From Sulfuricella sp. T08 (GTDB lineage Bacteria > Pseudomonadota > Gammaproteobacteria > Burkholderiales > Sulfuricellaceae): a DNA stretch of 64,000 nt. Of this stretch, positions 47,002 to 55,352 are shown one piece after another. Within the stretch, counting starts at the first letter, position 1. Every line of letters starts with the position of its first letter. Location: contig NZ_DF967522.1 in assembly GCF_000971475.1 (NCBI RefSeq), positions 244,315 through 308,314 on the forward strand. The letters run 5' to 3'. The position numbers were made by a program, and so were the translations under genes. The notes below the pieces were generated by a model. The model was not told the DNA's origin. It searched no databases and was given only the letters and a program-made list of their open reading frames with translations.

Positions 47002-48273
47002 TTGATTGAATCACAACGCCTCGCCAGCACGGCGGTTTCCCAAGTACTGGCTGGGCGAAATCTCAACCAGGTTTTGCAGGGTTTGCTGCTCCGTCATTCC
47101 TCGCTCTCCCCGCAACAGCGAGCCGCCGCTCAGGACATGAGCTACGGCACGCTACGCTTCTACGGCCAGCTGCGCGCCATACTCGACCTTCTGTTGCAAA
47201 AGCCGGTGCAGGATGCTGCGGTGCGTTCCCTCCTGCTGGTGGCGCTTTATCAGTTGCAATACAGCCGGTCTGCGGAACACGCCGTGGTGGACCATGCCGT
47301 CAGGGCTGCTGAGACCCTGAAAAAACCTTGGGCCAAGGGGCTGGTCAACGCAGTGTTGCGCAATTTCCTGCGCCAGCGCATAAGCTTGCTTGAACAGGCC
47401 GCGGCCAGCGAGGAAGGGCGTTACTCCCACCCGCAATGGTGGATAGACAAATTGCGTCGGCAGTATCCGGACGACTGGGCAAGGCTGCTGGAAATTAACA
47501 ACCAGCACCCGCCGATGACGTTGCGGGTGAATGCTCGAGCGACATCGACTGAAACCTATCTTGAATTGCTGAAACAACAGGGGATCGAAGGGCAGCAAAT
47601 TGGAGAAAATGCGATATTGCTGGACCAACCGGTTTCTGTCGACAAGTTGCCTGGTTTTGGCGAGGGGATGTCGTCAGTTCAGGATGCCGGGGCACAGTTC
47701 GCGGCCAGGTTGCTCGACGTTGCCGATGGGATGCGGGTGTTGGACGCATGCGCTGCGCCGGGAGGAAAGGCGGCGCACCTGCTGGAACTGGCCAGGATAG
47801 CATTGACCGCGCTGGATTCGGACCCGGAGCGACTGAAGAAAATCGAACAGACCTTGCAGCGGCTCAAGCTCGAAGCGCATTGCCTGGCGGGGAATGGCGC
47901 CCGGCCGGAGGAGTGGTGGGATGGCAAACCGTTTCAGCGTATTCTGGCCGATGTGCCGTGCAGCGCATCAGGCGTAGTGCGGCGCCATCCGGACATCAAG
48001 TGGCTGCGACGCGAAGTGGACATTGCGGCCTTTGCCGCCCAGCAGGCGGAAATACTCGATGCGCTGTGGCGTGTCCTGGGTAGTGGTGGTAAATTGCTGT
48101 ATGCCACCTGCTCGGTGTTTGCCGAGGAAAACCAACAACAAATCGCCCAATTTCTGGTGCGGCACGAGGATGCCCAATGTTTGCCACTTTCCCTGCCGAC
48201 TATGAAGGACGGACAGTTAACGCCCAATCTCCAGCATGATGGTTTCTTTTATGCATTATTGCTCAAAGCCTAA
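47002..48273 (+). CDS. rsmB: 16S rRNA (cytosine967-C5)-methyltransferase
   Basis: RsmB/Sun (423 aa). N-terminal NusB-like RNA-binding domain (about 1-135), then the SAM-dependent m5C methyltransferase with LDACAAPGGKAAHLLE, the DVPCSASG motif and the catalytic Cys in YATCSVFAEEN. The start seems to be TTG 47002: it is only six bases after the htpX stop and there is no in-frame ATG or GTG before conserved sequence. It overlaps the next gene. Confidence 0.94.
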   Translation: MIESQRLASTAVSQVLAGRNLNQVLQGLLLRHSSLSPQQRAAAQDMSYGTLRFYGQLRAILDLLLQKPVQDAAVRSLLLVALYQLQYSRSAEHAVVDHAVRAAETLKKPWAKGLVNAVLRNFLRQRISLLEQAAASEEGRYSHPQWWIDKLRRQYPDDWARLLEINNQHPPMTLRVNARATSTETYLELLKQQGIEGQQIGENAILLDQPVSVDKLPGFGEGMSSVQDAGAQFAARLLDVADGMRVLDACAAPGGKAAHLLELARIALTALDSDPERLKKIEQTLQRLKLEAHCLAGNGARPEEWWDGKPFQRILADVPCSASGVVRRHPDIKWLRREVDIAAFAAQQAEILDALWRVLGSGGKLLYATCSVFAEENQQQIAQFLVRHEDAQCLPLSLPTMKDGQLTPNLQHDGFFYALLLKA

Positions 48274-48934
48274 GCTGTTTGTCTCTGCCAGAGCTTTCCT
48301 TCTGACCCTGCTCCTGGCGTCATCCTTGATCGCCAAGGCGGATGGCATTGAGGTTAAATCCGCCGAGCTGATGGTGGTGGACGAAGCCCTGGTGCTGAAA
48401 GCAAACCTGGAAATCAGCCTCAGCCCGGCGCTCGAAGATGCCCTGAACAAGGGGGTCCCACTCAATTTTGTCGCCGAATTTGAACTCAAAAAGCCGCGCT
48501 GGTACTGGCTGGATGAAGTCATGGTCACGGCTCAGCAACATATCCGTTTGAGCTACCATGCCCTGACACGGCAATTTCAACTTACCAATAACGCCAAATA
48601 CCAGAATTTCTCCTCATTGAGCGAAGCCCTGCACGAACTTGGCCACCTTCAAGAATGGCATGTAGCCGAAAAAGCGCTGGTAGCGGAAAAGCCGCTGTCA
48701 GTCAGCAAGCCTCTGGCAGTGGACAAGGCGCTTGTGGACGGCAAGCCTTTGGCTGATGGCAAAACGCCGCTGCCGGATAAATCACCGCTGGTGAAAAAAC
48801 GGGATGGTTATCTAGCGGGTCTGCGCATGAAGCTGGATCTGACTCAACTGCCCAAACCCTTGCAGGTGAATGCACTGGCGTCAAAAGACTGGAATCTGGA
48901 TTCGGAATGGCATCGCTGGAACGTAAACCCTTGA
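48236..48934 (+). CDS. DUF4390 protein with an internal hexapeptide repeat insertion
   Basis: Secreted or lipid-free envelope protein (up to 232 aa) with an N-terminal hydrophobic signal (about 15-35, FVSARAFLLTLLLASSLIA). The body matches the DUF4390 family that usually lies between rsmB and ntrY in betaproteobacteria (LKANLEISLSPALEDALNKG, FELKKPRWYWLDE). Residues 143-184 are a run of hexapeptide repeats (VAEKAL, VAEKPL, SVSKPL, AVDKAL, VDGKPL and so on) that I do not recognise as part of the family. The start overlaps the rsmB end by 38 bases; the Met at 48251 is also possible. Function is unknown. Confidence 0.82.
   Translation: MMVSFMHYCSKPKLFVSARAFLLTLLLASSLIAKADGIEVKSAELMVVDEALVLKANLEISLSPALEDALNKGVPLNFVAEFELKKPRWYWLDEVMVTAQQHIRLSYHALTRQFQLTNNAKYQNFSSLSEALHELGHLQEWHVAEKALVAEKPLSVSKPLAVDKALVDGKPLADGKTPLPDKSPLVKKRDGYLAGLRMKLDLTQLPKPLQVNALASKDWNLDSEWHRWNVNP
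48662..48787 (+). repeat. Seven-copy 18-bp tandem repeat inside the DUF4390 gene
   Basis: Seven imperfect 18-base units in frame, starting with GTAGCCGAAAAAGCGCTG and GTAGCGGAAAAGCCGCTG, encode VAEKAL, VAEKPL, SVSKPL, AVDKAL, VDGKPL, ADGKTP and LPDKSP. The first copies are most alike and the last ones have drifted. Confidence 0.85.
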
Positions 48935-48956
48935 TGGCGGCTGCAGGGCGGAAGCA

Positions 48957-51083
48957 ATGAAATACGTCCTCTACCTGTGCGTCGGTTTTGGCGCCGTTGC
49001 GCTGTACCTGCTATCAAACGCCAGCGGCAACGCCGCGGCATTGTCGCAATATTACACTTTGTTGCTGGGGCTCAACGGAGCCTTGGTCGCGTGTTTGCTG
49101 TCTCTGGTTCTCTATCAGTTGTGGAATCTGCGGCGCAAGCTCAAGGCGCGGGTATTCGGTTCGAAGCTGACTTTAAGGTTACTCCTGATGTTTGTTTTGA
49201 TGGCGGTGCTTCCCGGGGTATTGGTGTACGGGGTTTCGGTACAGTTTTTGAGCAAGAGTATCGAGACCTGGTTCGACGTGCGCGTGGACAACGCCCTGGA
49301 GGGCGGGTTGAGCCTGGGCCGCAGCGCGCTCGACAACCTGTTGCGCGACCTCAATAAAAAAGGGGAATACATGGCGCTGGCACTGGCGGATCAGCCGGTC
49401 GGTGGCGAGCCTTTGACGTTGCTTAACAATCTGCGTGAACAGGCCGGAGTGCAAGAGGCGACGCTATTCAGTTCCCGCGGCTTGCTCATCGCTTTTTCCG
49501 GCAGTGAGCGCGCCGGCCTGCAACCTGATCGCCCTGCGCCTTCGTTGTTGCGCCAGGTGCGCCAGCAGCAACCCTACGCCGCAATCGAATCAATTCCTGG
49601 AAAAGGGTTGTATTTGCGCGTGGTTGTTCCGGTCAATGTGCTGGGCCTGAATGAAAATATTCGGGTATTACAGCTGTTCCAGCCAGTTCCAGAGCGGCTG
49701 GCCAAGGACGCGGAGACGGTGCAGGAGGTGTATCGCGATTACCAGGAGCTGTCCGTGTCGCGGTTGGGAATGAAACGGGTCTACGGCCTGACCCTGACCC
49801 TGGCGTTGCTGCTGGCGCTGCTTTCCTCGATCGCCCTGGCCTTCCTGTTGAGCGCGCGGCTTTCTGCGCCGCTCGGTTTGTTGGCGAAGGGGACTCAGGC
49901 TGTCGCCTCGGGAGACTTCAGCATTATGCCGGCTGTGCACAGCCGGGACGAGCTGGGTTCATTGATGCAGTCGTTCAACGACATGACCCGGCAGCTGGCG
50001 GACGCGCGCGCAGTGGTCGAGCTCAACCAGCGTCAGCTGGAGACGGCGAAAGCTTATCTGGAAAGCCTCCTGGCGCACCTGTCGAGCGGGGTGCTGGCAT
50101 TTGATGAAAATCTCAGCCTCAAGACCATGAACCCTGCCGCCGCTGAAATCCTGGGTGTGGATTTGTCCGTCCTGAGCAAGCGCCGATTCTACAAGTGGGC
50201 GCTTAATGACGAAGCATTGAAGGCGCTCGTTGTGGCAGTCGAAGATCTGTTCCGACACAATGAAGAAAAAGAATGGCAAACCCAGATGGAGTATGCCGGC
50301 AAGAACGGCAATCAGGTTTTGCTGGTGCGCGGCACAAGATTGCCGGCGGCAGTGGGTAATGACTTCATCGTGGTCTTCGACGATATCACCCATTTGCTCC
50401 AGGCTCAGCGTGATGCTGCCTGGGGCGAGGTGGCACGCCGCCTGGCACATGAAATCAAAAATCCGCTTACACCGATTCAGCTTTCGGCCGAGCGGCTCGA
50501 GCACAAGCTTGCGGACAAACTCAGCGCGCCGGATGCAGAGGTGCTGAAGCGGGCGACGCAGACTATCGTCAATCAGGTAACGGCGTTGAAGAGCATGGTG
50601 AACGCTTTTGGCGAATACGCCCGCGCTCCCAGTCTGAATCTGGAGGCGGTGGACCTCAATCAGCTGGTGTATGAAATCCTGGCATTGTACGAGCACTCCG
50701 ATGCGCAGATTTCGACCCGTCTCGCGCCGGTGTTGCCGCTAGTGACAGGGGATCCGACCCTGTTGCGCCAAGTGGTGCATAACTTGCTGCAAAATGCCCA
50801 GGATGCTCTGGCCGAAACGGAAGAGCCCAAAATCACGGTGGAAACCGCCGTGGAAGAAAACGCGGTCAGACTGACCGTCCGGGATAACGGTTGCGGTTTT
50901 CCCGAAGCGCTCATGGCGCGCTTGTTTGAGCCTTATGTCACGACCAAGCCGAAAGGCACCGGGCTGGGCTTGGCCGTCGTCAAAAAGATCATCGAGGAGC
51001 ATCACGGCAAGATGAAAATAGAAAATAGCCAGCCTCACGGGGCAAGCGTCTGCATTTATTTGCCATGCGGGGAAGCAGCTTAA
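48957..51083 (+). CDS. ntrY: Membrane sensor histidine kinase NtrY
   Basis: NtrY (708 aa), sensor for nitrogen status or redox in the NtrYX system. Transmembrane helices near 5-22, 31-55, 71-95 and 276-298 bracket a periplasmic domain (about 96-275); then HAMP (about 299-350), PAS (about 360-480), and the kinase core with phospho-acceptor His498 (RRLAHEIKNPLTPIQLSAE), N box NLLQNAQDALAE and G boxes DNGCGFPE and GTGLGLAVVKKI. Starts 22 bp after the DUF4390 gene and ends one base before ntrX. Confidence 0.94.
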   Translation: MKYVLYLCVGFGAVALYLLSNASGNAAALSQYYTLLLGLNGALVACLLSLVLYQLWNLRRKLKARVFGSKLTLRLLLMFVLMAVLPGVLVYGVSVQFLSKSIETWFDVRVDNALEGGLSLGRSALDNLLRDLNKKGEYMALALADQPVGGEPLTLLNNLREQAGVQEATLFSSRGLLIAFSGSERAGLQPDRPAPSLLRQVRQQQPYAAIESIPGKGLYLRVVVPVNVLGLNENIRVLQLFQPVPERLAKDAETVQEVYRDYQELSVSRLGMKRVYGLTLTLALLLALLSSIALAFLLSARLSAPLGLLAKGTQAVASGDFSIMPAVHSRDELGSLMQSFNDMTRQLADARAVVELNQRQLETAKAYLESLLAHLSSGVLAFDENLSLKTMNPAAAEILGVDLSVLSKRRFYKWALNDEALKALVVAVEDLFRHNEEKEWQTQMEYAGKNGNQVLLVRGTRLPAAVGNDFIVVFDDITHLLQAQRDAAWGEVARRLAHEIKNPLTPIQLSAERLEHKLADKLSAPDAEVLKRATQTIVNQVTALKSMVNAFGEYARAPSLNLEAVDLNQLVYEILALYEHSDAQISTRLAPVLPLVTGDPTLLRQVVHNLLQNAQDALAETEEPKITVETAVEENAVRLTVRDNGCGFPEALMARLFEPYVTTKPKGTGLGLAVVKKIIEEHHGKMKIENSQPHGASVCIYLPCGEAA

Positions 51084-51084
51084 G

Positions 51085-52359
51085 ATGGCAGCGAATGAAA
51101 TACTGGTAGTGGATGATGAGGTCGGCATCCGCGAACTGCTGAGGGAAATCCTGCATGACGAGGGCTATATTGTCGCGCTGGCGGAAAATGCCGGTGCAGC
51201 GCGCAGTTATCGCAGCCAGAAACGCCCTGACCTGGTGCTACTCGACATCTGGATGCCGGACACCGACGGCATTACACTGCTCAAGGAGTGGGAAAGCCAC
51301 GGACTGTTGACTATGCCGGTGATCATGATGTCCGGCCACGGCACCATCGATACTGCGGTGGAGGCAACGCGCATCGGCGCCGCAGACTTTTTGGAAAAGC
51401 CCATTGCTCTGCAAAAGCTGCTCAGCACCATAGAGCGCGCACTCAAGAAAGGCGAGCCGCTACCCTGCAATGGAGAGGCGCTGGCTGGTCTGGGTACGGG
51501 TGCCGCCGTCAGCGAACTGAAGATACGCCTGGCGCAGGTGGCCAATCAGATAACTCCCCTGCTGTTGACCGGGGAAGCCGGATCCGGCATGGAATTGTGC
51601 GCGCGCTACCTGCATCGACCGAACACCCCCTGGGTTGCGCCGGAAACCCTGTCCGTTCTGGCGGACGACCCGATGAGCCTGCTGGAACAGGCGCGTGATG
51701 GCCTGCTCTACCTGGATGAGATCGGAAATTTGGGCAAGCTGGAACAGAAGGGTCTGGCGCTGATCCTGAACAGGCTGGAAAAGTATGGTGTACGCCTGGT
51801 GTGTACCACGTCCATGCCCCTGCCCCAACTGGTCGATGAGGGTGCGTTCGATGCCCGGCTGTTTCAGGCGATCAATGGCTTGGCACTGGCGGTGCCCAGC
51901 CTGCGCGAACACAGCGAAGATATTCCCGATCTCGCCAGGCAGGCACTGGCGCGACTGATCGAAACCGGGCAATCGCTCCCGCGCCATTTCAGCGCTGCTG
52001 CGCTGAATCTTTTGCGCAATGAAAACTGGCCCGGCAATTTGCCGCAGCTTGGTAACGCGGTGAAAACACTGGCACTGACAGCCCTGTCTAAGGAGATTAC
52101 TGCTGAGGATGTCAGCCGGGTCTTGGGGCAATTCCCCCCCCCCGCTCTGCCATCTGCGGCCCAGTACTCGCTGCCCCTTGATCAGCCGTTACGTGAGGCG
52201 CGCGACGAGTTCGAGCGTATTTATTTCGAGCATCAGCTCAAGAAGGTCGGCGGCAACATGAGCCGCCTGGCGGAAAGTGTCGGGCTGGAGCGTACCCATC
52301 TCTACCGCAAACTGAAACAACTCGGCATATCCGTCGGCAAGGTGGAAAATGGGAGCTGA
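51085..52359 (+). CDS. ntrX: Response regulator NtrX with a degenerate AAA+ domain
   Basis: 424-aa regulator. Receiver domain is intact (acidic pair DDE 10-12, phospho-acceptor Asp54 in VLLDIWMPD, Lys105). The AAA+ domain is degraded: the Walker A position reads GEAGSGME (163-170) with Met in place of the essential Lys-Thr/Ser, the GAFTGA sigma-54 contact loop and its flanks are absent, while Walker B-like GLLYLDE (206-212) remains. The Fis-type HTH (about 388-412) is complete. It probably binds DNA but does not activate sigma-54. Lies next to ntrY; kup follows after 114 bp. Confidence 0.9.
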   Translation: MAANEILVVDDEVGIRELLREILHDEGYIVALAENAGAARSYRSQKRPDLVLLDIWMPDTDGITLLKEWESHGLLTMPVIMMSGHGTIDTAVEATRIGAADFLEKPIALQKLLSTIERALKKGEPLPCNGEALAGLGTGAAVSELKIRLAQVANQITPLLLTGEAGSGMELCARYLHRPNTPWVAPETLSVLADDPMSLLEQARDGLLYLDEIGNLGKLEQKGLALILNRLEKYGVRLVCTTSMPLPQLVDEGAFDARLFQAINGLALAVPSLREHSEDIPDLARQALARLIETGQSLPRHFSAAALNLLRNENWPGNLPQLGNAVKTLALTALSKEITAEDVSRVLGQFPPPALPSAAQYSLPLDQPLREARDEFERIYFEHQLKKVGGNMSRLAESVGLERTHLYRKLKQLGISVGKVENGS

Positions 52360-52473
52360 TGGGCCCTATTTTTCCGGGAAATGGTTTAAGCCGACCAAAA
52401 AAGGAATAGAATTCCTCTCCTTGGAAAGTGGCGAAACAAGCTGCGGCAGCCGGTGGAGAAGGAATAGCAAGCG

Positions 52474-54387
52474 ATGAATACAACCGACGAAAAAAATTCC
52501 GGCCATGCTTCAACGGGCGTAAGCGGTAAGAGCAAATCCTCCGGCCTGATGCTTGCCGCTATCGGCGTGGTATTCGGGGACATCGGCACCAGCCCGCTTT
52601 ACACCCTGAAAGAAGTGTTTCACGGCGCCCACGGCATTGCAACCAGCCACGACAATGTGCTCGGGGCGCTGTCGCTGGTGCTCTGGGCGCTGCTGATCGT
52701 GGTTTCGCTGAAGTACGTGATTTTCATCATGCGCGCCGACAACAAAGGCGAGGGCGGCATTATGGCGTTGCTGGCGCTGACGCTTAAAAGCTCGCCTGGC
52801 GACACGCGCAGCCGTTGGTTGTTGATGTCGATGGGGATTTTCGGCGCCGCGCTGTTCTATGGCGATGGCGTGATTACCCCGGCGATCTCGGTGCTTTCCG
52901 CCGTGGAGGGACTGAAGATCGCCACCCCCGCGCTTGAGCCCTATGTTATCCCGATCACCCTGATCGTGCTGGCGGGGCTGTTCCTGTTCCAACGCAAGGG
53001 TACCGCCAGCGTGGGCGCACTGTTCGGGCCGGTGATGATAGTCTGGTTTGGCACCCTGGCATTGCTCGGCATTAGCAACATCCTCGACGAACCGGCGGTA
53101 TTGCAGGCCGTGAACCCGCTTTATGGCTTCCAGTTCTTCGTGGAACACAGGTGGCATGGCTTTCTGGCCTTGGGCGCGGTGGTGCTGGCAGTAACCGGGG
53201 GCGAGGCGCTTTACGCCGACATGGGCCATTTCGGCCGCATGCCGATCAAGACGGCATGGTTCTTCTTCGTTCTGCCTGCACTGCTTCTCAACTACTTCGG
53301 CCAGGGCGCGCTGATGATCCACAATCCCGCCGCGGTGGAAAACCCCTTCTATTTGCTCGCACCGTCGTGGGCGCTCTACCCCATGGTGGCCTTATCCACC
53401 ATGGCCACGGTGATCGCCTCCCAGGCCGTGATTTCGGGCGCCTTCTCTGTCACCCGTCAGGCGATGCAGTTGGGTTACTGCCCACGACTGGAGGTGCAGC
53501 ATACTTCGGAACGGGAAATCGGCCAGGTCTACCTGCCGGCAATTAACTGGACACTGCTCGTGGCGATCATTGCGCTGGTGCTGGGTTTTCGTTCCTCCAG
53601 CAACCTCGCTGCCGCTTATGGCATTGCGGTCACCGGCACCATGGCTATCGATACCATCCTGGCGGTAGTGGTGGCACGTGCGATGTGGGGATGGGGCTGG
53701 TTGACATGTGGGGTGGTAGCCGCTTTTTTCCTGTTCATCGACCTGTCATTCTTCAGCGCCAACGCCATGAAGATTCCGCAGGGGGGCTGGTTCCCCCTGG
53801 TTGTCGGAGTCGCGGTATTTACCCTGCTGTCTACCTGGAAGCGAGGGCGGGCGTTGCTGTTCGAGCGACTGCGGGATGGCGCGATTGCCCTGGAGCCATT
53901 TCTTGCCGGAATAGCCGCTCACCCGCCACTACGCGTGCCGGGCACGGCCGTTTTCCTTACCGCCAATCTCGATGGCGTGCCCCACGCCATGCTCCATAAT
54001 CTAATTCATAACAAGGTGCTGCACGAAAGGGTGGCGCTGCTGACGGTCATCACCGAAGACGTGCCCCATGTACCGGAAATCGACCATGCCGAGGTGCAGT
54101 CGCTGGGCAACAATTTTTATCGGATTATCGTGCGTTACGGCTTCAAGGACGAGCCAGACATCCCTAAAACACTGGAGCAATGCAAGGAATGCGGACTGGA
54201 ATTCCAGATGATGGAAACCTCTTTTTTCATCAGCAGGGAAACCCTGATTGCGACGATAGCTCCGGGGATGGCGCTGTGGCGCGAAAAGGTGTTCATCAGC
54301 ATGGCTCGCAACGCCGGCAGCGTCTCCGCCTACTTCAAGATTCCGACCAACCGGGTGGTGGAACTGGGAACGCAGATCGAGCTGTGA
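52474..54387 (+). CDS. kup: Potassium uptake protein Kup
   Basis: K+/H+ symporter of the KUP family (637 aa) in the inner membrane. Conserved start AAIGVVFGDIGTSPLYTLKE, then about 12 transmembrane helices up to residue ~450, and a cytoplasmic C-terminal domain (about 460-637). GAGAAGGAATAGCAAGCG precedes the ATG. The 114-bp gap after ntrX has a short palindrome (AGGAAT / ATTCCT at 52402-52416) and no clear riboswitch or terminator. In many relatives trk genes occupy this position. Confidence 0.95.
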   Translation: MNTTDEKNSGHASTGVSGKSKSSGLMLAAIGVVFGDIGTSPLYTLKEVFHGAHGIATSHDNVLGALSLVLWALLIVVSLKYVIFIMRADNKGEGGIMALLALTLKSSPGDTRSRWLLMSMGIFGAALFYGDGVITPAISVLSAVEGLKIATPALEPYVIPITLIVLAGLFLFQRKGTASVGALFGPVMIVWFGTLALLGISNILDEPAVLQAVNPLYGFQFFVEHRWHGFLALGAVVLAVTGGEALYADMGHFGRMPIKTAWFFFVLPALLLNYFGQGALMIHNPAAVENPFYLLAPSWALYPMVALSTMATVIASQAVISGAFSVTRQAMQLGYCPRLEVQHTSEREIGQVYLPAINWTLLVAIIALVLGFRSSSNLAAAYGIAVTGTMAIDTILAVVVARAMWGWGWLTCGVVAAFFLFIDLSFFSANAMKIPQGGWFPLVVGVAVFTLLSTWKRGRALLFERLRDGAIALEPFLAGIAAHPPLRVPGTAVFLTANLDGVPHAMLHNLIHNKVLHERVALLTVITEDVPHVPEIDHAEVQSLGNNFYRIIVRYGFKDEPDIPKTLEQCKECGLEFQMMETSFFISRETLIATIAPGMALWREKVFISMARNAGSVSAYFKIPTNRVVELGTQIEL

Positions 54388-54410
54388 TGCGGCTTTGCCT
54401 TTAATGCGGC

Positions 54411-55253
54411 CTAATATTCCGGGTTGAAATTCTTGATGATAACGCCCCCCGACTTCTCGTCCTGCTCCACCTCCAGCAGTTTGCGTGCGGCCGCCTCTTC
54501 AAGTAGTTTGCTGAACGAGCGAAAGCCGTAGTAGCTTTCATTGAAGCCCGGTTTGCGCCGCTTCAGAGCCTGCTTGACCATTGACCCCCAGATTTTTTCC
54601 TCTTCGCCGCGCTCTGCAAACAGGGCCTCTACCGTCTCCATCATCAGGTCCAGAGCTTCCTGTGACTTGCTGCCCTCTTCCGGGGTTGCGGTTTTAGGAG
54701 CCATCTCCGTGGCGCCTTTGGCGGCAGGCTTTTTCTTGGTGGTACGCTTCCTGGCTTTTTCCGCCTTTTCGGCGTTTTCGCGTGCCAGATCATCGTAGTA
54801 GATAAACTCGTCGCAGTTGGCGATCAGCAGATCGGAGGTGGAGTTCTTGACCCCGACACCGATCACGGTCTTGTTGTTCTCGCGTAGCTTGCTCACCAGG
54901 GGCGAAAAATCCGAATCGCCGCTGATGATGACGAAGGTGTCCACATGGGATTTGGTGTAGCACAGGTCGAGAGCGTCGACCACCATGCGGATGTCGGCCG
55001 AGTTTTTTCCCGACTGGCGCACATGGGGAATCTCGATCAGCTCGAACGAGGCCTCGTGCATGGGGGCCTTGAATTCCTTATACCGGTCCCAGTCGCAATA
55101 GGCTTTTTTCACAACGATGCTGCCCTTGAGCAGCAGGCGTTCCAGAACCTTGCTGATATCGAATTTTTCGTACTTGGCATCGCGCACGCCCAAGGCGATA
55201 TTCTCGAAATCGCAGAATAGCGCCATGCTGCGAATTTTTTGGGTGGTGGTCAT
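54411..55253 (-). CDS. NYN-domain nuclease with C-terminal OST-HTH/LOTUS domain
   Basis: 280-aa protein of the LabA/DUF88 type. The NYN (PIN-like) domain spans about 8-155, with the acidic metal site Asp15 (ALFCDFENIALG), Asp87 (NSADIRMVVDAL), and Asp113/Asp115 (ISGDSDFSPLV). A Lys/Ala-rich linker (about 158-195) leads to an OST-HTH domain (about 203-275) that binds RNA. The likely activity is RNA cleavage or decay. I chose ATG 55253 because GGAG lies six bases upstream; an ATG at 55265 would add four residues. The gene is alone between kup and the PDC-sensor gene, convergent with kup. Confidence 0.88.
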   Translation of the reverse strand: MTTTQKIRSMALFCDFENIALGVRDAKYEKFDISKVLERLLLKGSIVVKKAYCDWDRYKEFKAPMHEASFELIEIPHVRQSGKNSADIRMVVDALDLCYTKSHVDTFVIISGDSDFSPLVSKLRENNKTVIGVGVKNSTSDLLIANCDEFIYYDDLARENAEKAEKARKRTTKKKPAAKGATEMAPKTATPEEGSKSQEALDLMMETVEALFAERGEEEKIWGSMVKQALKRRKPGFNESYYGFRSFSKLLEEAAARKLLEVEQDEKSGGVIIKNFNPEY

Positions 55254-55352
55254 AATTGACTCCATGTAGTGTGCCCTGATGGCAGTAAGCGTTAATGAAT
55301 ATTTTCCTGATCAAGTTTAGCAGAATCACCTAGAATACAGCTAAGCAACCGA

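Noticed and set aside
52402..52416. AGGAAT / ATTCCT palindrome upstream of kup as a possible operator or riboswitch
   Set aside because: A 6-bp stem with a three-base loop is too short to support a claim, and no known riboswitch consensus is visible.
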